Origin: Cacajao melanocephalus
Lineage: Eukaryota > Chordata > Mammalia > Primates > Pitheciidae
NCBI GenBank assembly: GCA_963573385.1
Contig: CAUYLG010065829.1
Location: 1-64,000, forward strand
Length of the DNA stretch: 64,000 nucleotides
Direction: 5' to 3'
Position 1 is the stretch's first letter. Each line of letters begins with the position of its first letter. The notes beneath the pieces were generated by a model. That model searched no databases, had not been told where the DNA came from, and worked only from the letters and a program-made list of their open reading frames with translations. This document shows, one piece after another, positions 28,095 through 39,412 of this stretch. The position numbers and the translations under genes were made by a program.

Positions 28095-28270
28095 TAAATG
28101 AAGCGGCAGCATTTACCAAGGTCTTACTATGTAGCAGGAGATTTGATATACATTGTCTCACAACAACCCAGTGATGCAGTTACTGTCACCGGCCTTGTGC
28201 TCTAGAGGAAGTCAGCTCAGAGAAGATAGTCAGTCACCTAAAGCTCCACCATGGATATTTGGACCCAGGT
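28095..28270 (-). mobile_element. MIR fragment, antisense
   Basis: GGTCTTACTATGTAGCAGG, TTGTCTCACAACAACCCAG and later GAAGTCAGCTCAGAG fit antisense MIR. Confidence 0.65.
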
Positions 28271-28290
28271 CTTTCTCACTTTATTGTTTC

Positions 28291-28577
28291 TATTTTTTTT
28301 TTTAGAGACAGGGTCTTGCTTTGTCACCTGGGCTAGAATGCAGTTGATCATAGCTCACTGAAGCCTCAAACTTCTGAGCTCAAGTGATTCTCCCACCTAA
28401 GCTTCCCAAGGCCTGCAGGTGAATGCCACCATGCCAGGCTAACTTTTATTATTATTATTTGTAGAGATGGGGGAATCCTTATGTTGCACAGGCTGGCAAA
28501 TTCCTGGACTCAACCATCCCTCCTGCCTTGGCCTCCTAAAATGCTGGGATTATAGACGTGAGCCATAATATCCAGCC
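28291..28577 (-). mobile_element. Alu, antisense, older J-like
   Basis: T-tract, GAGACAGGGTCTTGCTTTGT, GCCTCAAACTTCTGAGCTC, ending ATATCCAGCC. Contains a small (TTA)n run. Confidence 0.9.
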
Positions 28578-29199
28578 TCTCTTACTTTAGAGATCCCAGA
28601 TTTGCCCACCACTCTCTTCTGTCACCTCTTCTAGAAAACTTGAAAAATAAACATGTTTATTACACATTCATTGCCTACCTCTTGTGCAATCAATGCACTG
28701 TGCAAGCAAACTGCCTTGCTAGCTTGGGACCTGGCACACAGCACAAGTTAGTTTCCTCTACCTCTGTCCACCCTCCCATCTTTTGCAGAAGTAAGGGGTT
28801 GCTAAGGTTCTGTTTTACCTCTTTTTTCTAGGCAATAGCACAGTTTTCAATATAAAAGCTATAAAAATGACTCCAAAATCTATATCACATTCCAAATATC
28901 ATCTCCGTCTATCCATCGGCTTGTTGGGTTTCTCCATAAGACGTCCCTCTAGCATTTCAAATTGTGTCTCAAATTAGACTATATCTCCTCCCTTCTCCCC
29001 TCCCCTTCAAAGAAAAGATAGTCTTTTTTCTGTGTTTCCTGGCATAGTCATGTCACCAGGAATTTAAGCTTTGTTCTAATGTTTCTCCCCTAATAAAGAT
29101 GGGCATATGTAAGCCCAGGGTGTAGGAACATCAGTTTTACTCAATGGTAAGTAAAATGTAATATTATTCCTCCCCTAAAATACACATATGGCTCATTCC

Positions 29200-29520
29200 C
29201 TCATCTCTTTGAAATTTTTGATAAAATGGCTCCTTCCTAAAGAGACTACTTGACCATCTCATCTGTCACACACCTCGTAGCCCTCCCAGTCCTCCTGTCT
29301 TGCCCTATTTTTTTCTAGCACTTATAACCTACTAAGACCCTATATACTTATTTATCATGTTTGTTGTTATTGTCAATATCACTTTACAAGAATGGCGGCT
29401 CCATAGGGCAGAGATTTGTGTTTGTTTTGTTTACCAGATTGTCAGTGCTGCCTAGAGCAAGACACACGGATGGTACTCTATAAATATTTGTTCAATGAAT
29501 GAATCAATGATAGCAAAACA
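29200..29520 (+). mobile_element. L2 LINE fragment, sense 3' end
   Basis: CACTTATAACCTACTAAG, CATAGGGCAGAGATTTGTG and CTATAAATATTTGTTCAATG are L2. Confidence 0.7.
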
Positions 29521-30859
29521 AGGACAGCTATGTTATAGTATGCACAGAAAACATGTATGAATTGAAAAATGTCATATATCAATGGAAATACTTAAATTTT
29601 TTCTATAACGTGATGCACATTTTTTACTTAAATAAAAATTTTAAAGAAAACTTCCAACCCTACAAAAATGAAAATCACTATCACTTGCTCTAAATAGGAG
29701 ACAACCTTACTAAAAATTATGTAATTACTAACATAAATATTACACACGTACTCTTTAAAATCTCCATTTCACTGGCAGCACACACCTCATACTTTGGAAA
29801 GTATTAGTCTAAGAAATTTAAGAAGATTCTGTATTACAGATTACTAACTCCTAAACCTGGAAGGGGTTATAGAAACCATCTCATTTTAGAAATAAAGAAA
29901 TGGAAGGTGAGAGGGTTTAAGTGTCTTATTCCAAGCCAGACAGTGATGTTTAGGGGGCTGTCCACCTAATTATCCTACTCTTCCATGACACATGTTTGCT
30001 TTTCTTGCAATGTTGTGCCATTCTCAATTAAGCCAATCCTTTCTGGCATTTATTTACCTGCTTCTGAGCCTTTCTTTATCTTGAACGTTTCCTTTTGCTT
30101 TCTGAATCCCTTACCCTTACAGACCAGACTCTTCCAACACTTTCTCTTGTAGCATTTATTTATGCTGTTTTGTATTCTATTGTTCTTTTTTTGGAATTTG
30201 TGTTATATTTCCTACTTTTCTTGAGCTTCAGTATAGTAACAGCTTTATTTTTAAACTGTCCCTCTGTGATATCTAACATTATATCTAATAATCAGTTTGT
30301 GTTCAATAAGATTTTTACAAGAACTGAATTGAATCTTATTACTGTTTGGGAACAAAGCACTAAAAGTTGTGATGCTGGTGGTCTTTATATACTACGGGGC
30401 CCATCTGTTTGCTATTACCTGTTTCCCACCTGCTGTCATTACTAGCATAAAACTCCATCTGCTGCTTCCTCCTCTCTTCCAAGCCTGACTTGGCACTAAA
30501 TCTGTCAGACTCTACATTAGAGTTGACTAGTCAGCATTACTTTTCCTTAATGATTTTTACTAATTACTACATCTTATTTTATTTTATTTGGTTCTTGAGA
30601 GCATCCTTAAGATGTGAGTCAGGTAACTAGCACTAAAATCGGAACAAATCTGTCAACACTATTTTTAGAAAGCATTAAACAAGCAGTCGGGTTTGAAATT
30701 GAAGTAGAGGTTACAGATGGAAGAGTGTGACCTTGGGAAATCACTCAGTGTTTCTGGTTCTCAGCATTCTCTCCTTTATGATGACAGAATTAAGTGCAGT
30801 GTCTCTGAGGTCCCTTCCAAATGGAACATCCCTGACAGCAAAGATTCATCCTTTAGGAC

Positions 30860-31140
30860 ATCCTTGATGGTATCTCCTTCACAAGTCTTTCCTGACCCCA
30901 TCCTGATAAAAATGAATCCCATCTTTCAACTTCTAAATGCTTAATTCTCACCTATGTTACTGTCTTTCTTTATCCTGTGCTGTCGTCAAGCTGGCTGTGC
31001 CTTATTCCATCACACTGCCTTCTCCTTCAACTTGTGGGTTGCTGAAAGCAGTAATAATCTTTGTAACTCCCTCAAAGGCCTAGTAGAATGTGTCACAGCT
31101 AGCACATGCAGAACATGCTGGATAAATTAATGAATGAACT
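30860..31140 (+). mobile_element. L2-like fragment, sense
   Basis: ACAAGTCTTTCCTGACCCC and a terminal GATAAATTAATGAATGAAC suggest degraded L2. Confidence 0.5.
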
Positions 31141-31230
31141 GAAAAAGTATGGTATCATAATAATTCTGTACTAAAAGAAATAAAACCCCAAAAATGCTAC
31201 TGAACAAATCAGATAATTACAGAAATTTGA

Positions 31231-31547
<317 letters not shown>

Positions 31548-31679
31548 TTATGAATTTTAGTCACCTTTTGGAAAGTGACTCCAGAAAATAAATGTAATAT
31601 GCAATTTAAACATAATAGCAACATGTGGTATGTTTAATATGCAAATACAGAAGCATATATAGAAGAGGAGGCCATGTTA

Positions 31680-31895
31680 CAGAGTGATCAGGAGTGCAGA
31701 TTCTAGAGGTTGTACTTGATGCCTGCCTTTCATCATGACTCCGACACTTTGTATGAGCTAGGGGAAGTTATGTGACTTTCCGTCTCAAATTTATCATCTG
31801 TAAAATGGAAGTATCTAGTTTGTAGAGTTACGTGAAAAAAATGTCTGGCACGTATTGAGTATCTGGCACATACTAAATGCTTAATGTTTGTCATT
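31680..31895 (+). mobile_element. MIR fragment
   Basis: GGAAGTTATGTGACTTTCC, TTATCATCTGTAAAATGGA and CATACTAAATGCTTAATG follow MIR order. Confidence 0.7.
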
Positions 31896-32254
31896 ATTTT
31901 ATAATCAGTACTGAAATATTTTAATATGCCTGTTCTTTAGCACACAAAATGGTAGTAATGATGAAAGTTTTCTCCTAGAAGCACTGTGAGATTTTTCAGC
32001 TCTTATGGCTAGTGAATACATTCTAGTTATATCCTTGTGTTCATACAAAAATATCTTAACTTAAAAATAGCTAAAAAGTGCTGAGGCATTTTAACGGTGA
32101 CCTGGATTCTTACTCATCTCAAGCCATTTTTTTTTCCAGAGTGAGAATCATGCAGTATTTGCTTTAAAAAAAAAAACTGGCAAAATATAAACTGCATATT
32201 GTACTTATCTTCTAACGAATGTATGTATAGCAGGCAGAAAGTGAACGAGCATCG

Positions 32255-32612
32255 TCTTAGTCTAGTTGGGCTGCTATAACAAAAAAAAGTCAAAGACCAG
32301 GTGGCTTAAACAACAGACACTTATTTTTCACAGTTCAGGAGGCTGGAAAGTTCAAGAGTAAGGCACAGGCATACTGAGTGTCTGGTGAGGACCTGCTTCC
32401 TGGTTTGTAGACACCGCTGTCTTCTTGCTGTGTCCTCACATGGTGGAAAAGGTAAAGGAGCTCTTTGAAGTCTCTTTTATAACGACACTGATTTCATTCA
32501 ATGAGGCTCCTCCCCACCCTGAACTCCCAAAGGCTTCACCCATAAATGCCATTACATTGGGGATTAAGTTTCAATGTATAAATTTGGAGGAAATAGAAAC
32601 ATTCAGTTTATA
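32255..32612 (-). mobile_element. Old LTR-like interspersed repeat, family uncertain (MaLR-like)
   Basis: TCTTAGTCTAGTTGGGCTGC, TATTTTTCACAGTTCAGGAG and CATTACATTGGGGATTAAG belong to a common mammalian repeat; the assignment to MaLR is tentative. The open frame inside it is not a gene. Confidence 0.5.
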
Positions 32613-32754
32613 GCAAGTAGGAATACTTTCTGAAAGTTTCTGAAAGAAAATTCTACCATATTCTTACTTCAGCAACATTTTCACTTTTGAGCCAACCGAA
32701 TCATTTTCAAAATCTGTCCTTTAATGTGAATTTTGTGAGGTTCAAGTTAGTGAT

Positions 32755-32975
32755 TAGGGCATGAGCTTTGTGATCACACAGAGCAGAGGTCACATCCTGG
32801 CTCCACCACTTTCTAGGCACATGAAATTGAACATGTGACTTCACCTTTCTAACCTCAGCTTCTCCACCTACAATACAAGAATAATAACAGCTTCCTTACT
32901 CACAGGGTATTGTAAGAATTTAGAAAGATCACATAGATGGCATGATTGTGTGGCAGAGAATAAATGATCAATTCA
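32755..32975 (+). mobile_element. MIR fragment
   Basis: CATCCTGGCTCCACCACTTT, CACCTTTCTAACCTCAGC and CACAGGGTATTGTAAGAATT are MIR. Confidence 0.75.
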
Positions 32976-33648
32976 TCATACAGCCATTATTATTTCTGAT
33001 GAAATACGCTTGCCATTATGTCTGCAAAATGGTCAATTATAAGTCCATTTGGGAATGCTGCATTTCATAAAGAGGTTCCAGGTTTCCGCAATACCAACTG
33101 ATTGAGCAATCAGAGGACTTTTTTGTGTGTGAAAGGCAAAATTTTGCTTAAGCAGTATATAGTCTTTTTCACAAGGTTTTACATAGACTGGAATAGTAAT
33201 ATTACCACAGTGAGTCTTAATGTCATCTCCCTTGTTGATGAAAGACTGACAGTCCACATAATTGTTGCCTTAAATATAGACTTATACTTTCAGAGTAGCA
33301 GGGTAAATAACGTGCTATTCTGGCAAGGATACGAGAGTGTTCTTGAAGCAAGTGGATCTTCAACATCTTGCCCAGCTGAAGGATTATAAACTTAGAACTG
33401 AAGCGGCTGCTTCAGGTTGGCACAGGTATTTACATCACCTTCTTCTGCACCCCAGCCCCTGGCCCCTTTTTTGGCTCATCACTCCACTACCACTGCTGGA
33501 GCAAGCCTGGGAAAGCACATGAAAAATTCAACAATGTGGCACAATCCAATCATATAACAAGGTAACATTTCAGGTAACTTAAACCATAAGAAGTGCCGCC
33601 TGAGAAACAGGAAATTATATCTGAAGTAATTTGAGGAAAAAAAAATAG

Positions 33649-33748
<100 letters not shown>

Positions 33749-33820
33749 TTTTTTTGGAAGTAGCTTGATGATTTAAGATCATAAAGTGCCATGGTAAAAA
33801 AAAAAAAAACAATTACAGGA

Positions 33821-34131
33821 GGGGTGAGTGTGATGGCTCATGCTGTAATCCCAGCACTTTGGGAGGCCGAGGCAGGCAGATTGCCTAAGCTCAGGAATTC
33901 AAGACCAGTCTGGCCAACATGGTGAAACCCTGTCTCTACTAAAGATACAAAAAAAAGAAAAATTAGCGGGACTTGATGGTGCACACCTGTAATCCCAGCT
34001 ACTCAGGAGGCTGAGACAAGGGAATTGCTTGAACCAGGGAGGTGGAGGTTGCAGTGAGCTGAGATCTCATCACTGCACTCCAGGCTGGGCAACAGAGCAG
34101 GACCCCGTCTCAAATAAAACAAAACAACTGC
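33821..34131 (+). mobile_element. Alu, sense
   Basis: GGGGTGAGTGTGATGGCTCA to CAAATAAAACAAAACAAC. It lies 73 bp after an antisense Alu fragment, so the two can pair. Confidence 0.92.
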
Positions 34132-34656
34132 AGATTTAATAATGAGCAGAGAAATAGCCTCTTCAGCGATGCTCTAATTCATGACATGCCACTGACAACT
34201 TACTGAGCTGTGTATGCGTATCTTTTTATTTCTGCACAGAAGTTATACTCAGGAGCCCAAAGGCTGCTTTAAAGTGCCAGGCTTCCGGGTGCTGTTCTCC
34301 TAAGACATGGCAGACCTATAATTTCTTCATGTATTTACATAAATGGCTCCTGTGAATGGGGGAAGTCTTTATGAGTCTAACGTTATCATAAACTTCTATT
34401 ATGAAACAACTCATTACCCATTATCAGTCCCTGTCACCCAGTCTGTGTATAGGGAAGGAGAGGAGAGAGAAATGTCGTTAAAGCAAAATGAAATTGCTGA
34501 AAAAAATGGAGGAGACATTTGCCTAACTCCATAAAAGTTAGGGTAGTGGAGTATAACTTTATCTCATTCATATTAGGTCATTAAGCCAGAAAAAGCTGAG
34601 GAGTGCTAAGAACCTTGGTATTTAAAATGCTATAGTCATTTAATGCTCTCTTCCTT

Positions 34657-34660
<4 letters not shown>

Positions 34661-34696
<36 letters not shown>

Positions 34697-34740
34697 GGAG
34701 CAGGCTTTGTGAGCTCTCTCCCTCCCTCCCTCCCTCCATC
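34661..34740 (+). repeat. (TC)n and (CCCT)n tracts
   Basis: About 34 bp of TC repeats to 34694, a 20-bp gap, then CTCC units from about 34715. Confidence 0.93.
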
Positions 34741-34868
34741 TTTCTCCGTCTTCCTCTGTCCCTCATGTGAAAACTCTATTATTCAAAGGACAAAAGGAAA
34801 CCTGTTTAAGGAAAACAAGTTATTTTTCTTTCTAACTCATTATTCTTTTACAGTCGTGAAAGCTATCA

Positions 34869-35201
<333 letters not shown>

Positions 35202-35226
35202 TTAGATTTTCTTTATTGAGAAGCTA

Positions 35227-35780
35227 TTTTTTTTTATATATACTTTAAGTTCTGGGGTACATGTGCAGATCGTGCAGGTTTGTTGCATAGGTATACACAT
35301 GCCATGGTGGTTTGCTGCATTCATCCCCCCATCATCTGCATTAGGAATTTCTCCTAATGTTATGCCTCCTCAATCTCCCCAACCCCCTGCTATCCCTCCC
35401 CTAGCCCCCCCCCACCCCCTGACAGGTCCTGGTGTGTGATGTTCCCCTCCCTGTGTCCATTTGTTCTCACTGTTCAACACCCACTTATGAGAACATGTGG
35501 TGTTTGGTTTTCTGTTCTTGTGTCAGTTTGCTGAGAATGAAGTTTCCAGCTTCATCCATGTCCCTGCAAAGGACATGAACTCATCCTTTTTTATGGCTGC
35601 ATAGTATTCCATGGTGTATATGTGCCATATTTTCTTTATCCAGTCTATCATTGATGGGCATTTGGGTTGGTTCCAAGTCTTTGCTATTGTAAACAATACC
35701 GCAATGAACATATTTATGCATGTGTCTTTATAATAGACCGACTTATAATCCTTTGGGTATATACCCAGTAATGGGATTGG
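35227..35780 (-). mobile_element. L1 3' end, antisense, primate type
   Basis: T-rich start then TACTTTAAGTTCTGGGGTAC, through CATAGTATTCCATGGTGTAT to CCCAGTAATGGGATTGG. This is the end of ORF2 and the 3' untranslated part of an L1, 5'-truncated. The minus-strand open frame 35523-35822 encodes an ORF2 C-terminal remnant (IYTMEYYAAIK visible) and is not an independent gene. Confidence 0.93.
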
Positions 35781-35844
35781 AAATTTTAAAAAATGGTGCT
35801 GACAAGGTAAGATCAGGTACAAAAATAAAACATCACCTGTATAC

Positions 35845-36020
35845 CAGTGACTCTTAAATTTATTTATTGCCCATCGGTATCACCTGGGGATTATTACAAA
35901 TCCAGATTTCTTGTTACCATCCTCAGCTATTTGGATTCAGTAGGTGAGTGGGCCCAGGAATCTGTACTTCTCATGAATAAATGCCCTGTGCTCCAGGGAG
36001 TTCAAGAAGCACATTATGAG
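35845..36020. mobile_element. MER5/hAT-like fragment
   Basis: GGTATCACCTGGGGATTATT and GGGCCCAGGAATCTGTACTT resemble nonautonomous hAT-Charlie elements. Confidence 0.5.
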
Positions 36021-36754
36021 AAGTGCCACTATGCAACAAATGTGTTGTATTAGTATTAATAACAGAGTACTCTTTATGTCCTACTCTATTTTAAAGTGAA
36101 CAGTTTTCTGTGTTTTGAAATAAAACTGTTTTTTAAGATGAAGGTGAAGAATTGCCATGTTAAAGCATAATCATCCCTTAATACAGGGACTTTAAGAGAA
36201 TTGTATACTTTCCATGATACTTTTCATATTTTAAAAGTAATTGATCTCTTTTTTAAAAAAAGTAGAACAAATTAAATCTAGAGACAATTTTGCTTTTCCT
36301 TTGGTTTTAGTGAAGAATTTTAACGGGTTCATGTACCGTTCCTTTGTCAAAACTTGGATGGGGGTTTTATGTGTTTCCCAATTCTTTCTGTGTCCTGTGC
36401 CATTGCCTTCCAGGTTTGGATTTAAGGACAGGCACATACATGCCATGGCATGAACTGGGTCCCGGTAGACCAGTGTGCTCAGCTTGTTTGCTATATTGGC
36501 TAATCAATATAGTGGGAGACCTCAGCTCTGCAGATGAATATGGCCTTGGGCAGGGGTCATCACTGCTGAATATGACTGATGAGTCCCTGCTGGAGGAAGC
36601 AGGATAACTGAATAGGAAGCTCATGCGATTGAATTTTCAAAGGACTTAAGTCAGGCAGAGGCAAGATTAGTCAGCAGTCTGAACCTAGAGGGTCAGGTTT
36701 AGACATAGCATAGAAATAGCTCGTTTTCCACGGCTCATCTCTTCAGTGGGGTTT

Positions 36755-36945
36755 TTTTTTTTTCGGGGGTGGGGGTAAAGGTCCAGATAGTAAATATTTT
36801 AGGTTCTGTGGCCCAAGAGGCAAAATTGAATATATTATGTAGATACTTGTATAATGACCACTTGAAAATGTGAAAACCATTCATAGCTCAAGGCTATATA
36901 AAACCAGGGATGGGCTGGATTTGGCCTGCCTACTCTAGAGAAGTA
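36755..36945. mobile_element. hAT-Charlie-like fragment
   Basis: GTCCAGATAGTAAATATTTTAGG and GGGCTGGATTTGGCCTGCC are the ends of a common hAT-derived element; bases between are degraded. Confidence 0.6.
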
Positions 36946-37149
36946 GTTTCCAAACTATTTTGATTATAAATCCTTCCGGTAAAATTTTGCTCACACTCCA
37001 CAGATTTTTAATTGTAATTTTTATTAATAAACCATAATACTAATATGAATTTATATAAATAATTGAAATGTTAATAAATGAGATAAAAATATAGAGATAA
37101 ATTGTAATATTTTCTTCTTATATCCCAGTGGGTCATTTGGTGGGCAGTG

Positions 37150-37330
37150 ACAATTGTTCTGGAATAGTGTTTTTCACTAGGGATGCTTCATAAAAATTAA
37201 TAATCCTGGGCCCTGGCCTCTAGATCTATTGAATCAGAATCTCTGGAGTTTGAACCCAGGACTACACATTACCAAACTTTCCTGATAATTTCTCTGCTCT
37301 CTAAAATTTGAGAATCACTGGTTTAGATCC
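37150..37330. mobile_element. MER5-like hAT fragment
   Basis: ATCCTGGGCCCTGGCCTC, TGAATCAGAATCTCTGGAG and TTTGAGAATCACTGGTTTAG match MER5 layout. Confidence 0.6.
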
Positions 37331-37465
37331 AGATGGAACAGAAGAATTACCTGTTGCTCCAGATTGAGTCTTTGAGACTCTAACTGAATATTAGATACCT
37401 CCCCCACCAAATGTTTAAAATTTTCTATTAAAAATGTCATTTTAAAAAATCATAGGCATTCTAAC

Positions 37466-37490
37466 TTCTTCTTCTTCTTCTTCTTCTTTT
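37466..37490 (+). repeat. (CTT)n microsatellite
   Basis: About seven CTT units abutting the T-tract of the following antisense Alu, so it probably grew from that tail. Confidence 0.9.
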
Positions 37491-37784
37491 TCTTTTTTTT
37501 TGAGACAACAGTTTGCTCTGTTGCTTAGGCTGGAGTTCAGTGGTGCGATCTCAGCTCACTGCAACCTCCGTCTCCCAGGTTTGAGCAATTCTCCCGCCTC
37601 AGCCTCCTGAGTAGCTAGGATTACAGGCACATACCACCATGCTTGGCTAATTTTTTTGTATTTTTAGTAGAGACGGGGTTTTGCCATGTTGGCCATGCTG
37701 GCCTCAAACTCCTGACCTCAGTGATCTGCCTGCCTTGGCCTCCCAAAGTGCTGGGATTACAGGTGTGAGCCACTGTGCCCAGCC
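37491..37784 (-). mobile_element. Alu, antisense
   Basis: T-tract, GAGACAACAGTTTGCTCTG, to GAGCCACTGTGCCCAGCC. It ends 492 bp before exon A. Confidence 0.93.
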
Positions 37785-38276
37785 CCTAGGGGTTCTACTT
37801 CTCAAAAAAGCATGTGAGATAACAGAGAATGGAAGACCGTTATACCTTGGGCCATTAAAATAAAACAACAAAGAAAAAAGAGTTATAACCTAGAAGTACA
37901 CCCTAAAACATTTGCTGAAGATAATTGTTATATTGAAAAATAAAATTTGTCTCTGAACTTCCCAGCATACAACACAAAATGAAAGCACCATGAATTACAT
38001 AATTTTTATTAGCTAATAAAAGGATGCACAAGAGATAAACTTTTCTTAACCTTCAGTAATTAATTGAATGTATTTATTTAAAAGCACTGAAATCTTACTA
38101 GTCCATACTTTAGCAGTGGTTTACAAAAGATGCTTAAATTATTTTCACATTGGTCTTTGAAACAGGTAGAGGTCATAATATTTAAAAATCTGCAGACATT
38201 TCTATACTCTTCTTAATATTGTCTCTATGTGTGCTTTCTCTGCTTGAAATGAACTGAGCATTTTGCTGTTTTTAAG

Positions 38277-38345
38277 GGTGAACCGGGCATTATGGGCCCC
38301 TTTGGAATGCCTGGAACATCAATTCCTGGACCACCTGGGCCAAAG
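38277..38345 (+). CDS. COL28A1: Collagen triple-helix exon A (probable COL28A1), G4G type
   Basis: The exon is 69 bp, 23 codons, phase 0 at both ends. It opens with [10 protein letters not shown] and closes with GPPGPK. Glycine occupies every third position except one G4G imperfection (GTSIPG, residues 13-18), where four residues separate two glycines. The acceptor is a T-rich tract ending in AAG. The donor is AAG|GTATAT, a fairly weak site. The product would be part of a secreted extracellular-matrix collagen chain that trimerises into a helix, with Y-position prolines available for hydroxylation. COL28A1 is assigned because all six exons here carry one short G1G or G4G imperfection, a pattern I associate with collagen XXVIII. 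Fibrillar collagens use uninterrupted 54-bp-type exons and do not fit. Exon identity is nearly certain; the gene name is recalled, not searched. It lies between two antisense Alus. Confidence 0.85.
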
Positions 38346-38591
38346 GTATATATTCTTGGGAATTATTTTCTTTTTCTTGACCTTTTGGCAGTTGGAGGAA
38401 AAAAAATCTTGGTATCAGTGAACTAGAATTTTAGTTTTGGAAAAGTCTGAAAAAAATCTCTGAAACTTCACAGGTAAGCAAACTACAGCCAGCAGCAGTT
38501 AGGACTAAAACCAGATTTTGTGCTCCTAGTCCTAAGCTTGTCACTTTACCCTTCTTTACCTTTTCCAAATCCTAAACCCCAATGCAGGTAA

Positions 38592-38969
<378 letters not shown>

Positions 38970-38976
38970 TTCACTG

Positions 38977-39170
38977 ACACCTGTCAGTAAAGACTATTAC
39001 TGCTGTTAGGAGAAAGTCCATTGAAATAATATGTGGCAATTCAGACTCAAATATTCAGACTTTAGGAATGGCCATTCTTACCTAAAGTTTAAATATTTGA
39101 GTCTGAATTGCCATGTATTATTTCAATGGACTGTCTCCTAACAGCAGTAATAGTCTTTACTGACAGGTGT
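38977..39170. repeat. Inverted repeat with 90-bp arms, 14-base loop
   Basis: Arms 38977-39066 and 39081-39170 are reverse complements with 5 mismatches in 90 and no gaps. The loop 39067-39080 begins with the small palindrome AATGGCCATT. I recognise no transposon family and the outermost bases (ACACCTGTCAG) are not flanked by an evident target duplication. In the transcript it would form a hairpin of about 194 nt. Confidence 0.97.
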
Positions 39171-39343
39171 TATTTACTTACGATCTGAAATTCCCCTCAA
39201 ATATATTTGAAGAATATACTATCTCAAGGTCTGAGATGGACAGATTAAGCTCTTTATAGAGTGGCCAATGCTCTTTTTTTGCTATGTGTGCATGTGGTTT
39301 CTCACACAACTGTAGCCTGTGAAATGTCATTTGAAATGTACAG

Positions 39344-39412
39344 GGAGATAGAGGAGGACCTGGGATGCCTGGATTTAAAGGAGAACCTGGACTTTCTATT
39401 CGAGGACCAAAG
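39344..39412 (+). CDS. COL28A1: Collagen triple-helix exon B (probable COL28A1), G4G type
   Basis: The exon is 69 bp, phase 0 on both sides, and follows exon A after a 998-bp intron. The peptide starts [16 protein letters not shown] and ends GPK. Its single imperfection is a G4G (GLSIRG, residues 16-21). The acceptor ends in TGTACAG but the preceding 20 bases are purine-rich, so the polypyrimidine tract is poor. The donor AAG|GTATGC is moderate. The last codon of exon A and the first two of this one form Lys-Gly-Asp, an axial charge pair known to stabilise collagen helices. A large inverted repeat (38977-39170) ends 173 bp upstream. Open frames in this area from other phases do not match collagen and are shadows. 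Confidence 0.85.

Noticed and set aside
35523..35822. Minus-strand open frame with real protein-like sequence
   Set aside because: It is the C-terminal remnant of L1 ORF2 inside a 5'-truncated L1, listed as a mobile element and not as a gene.
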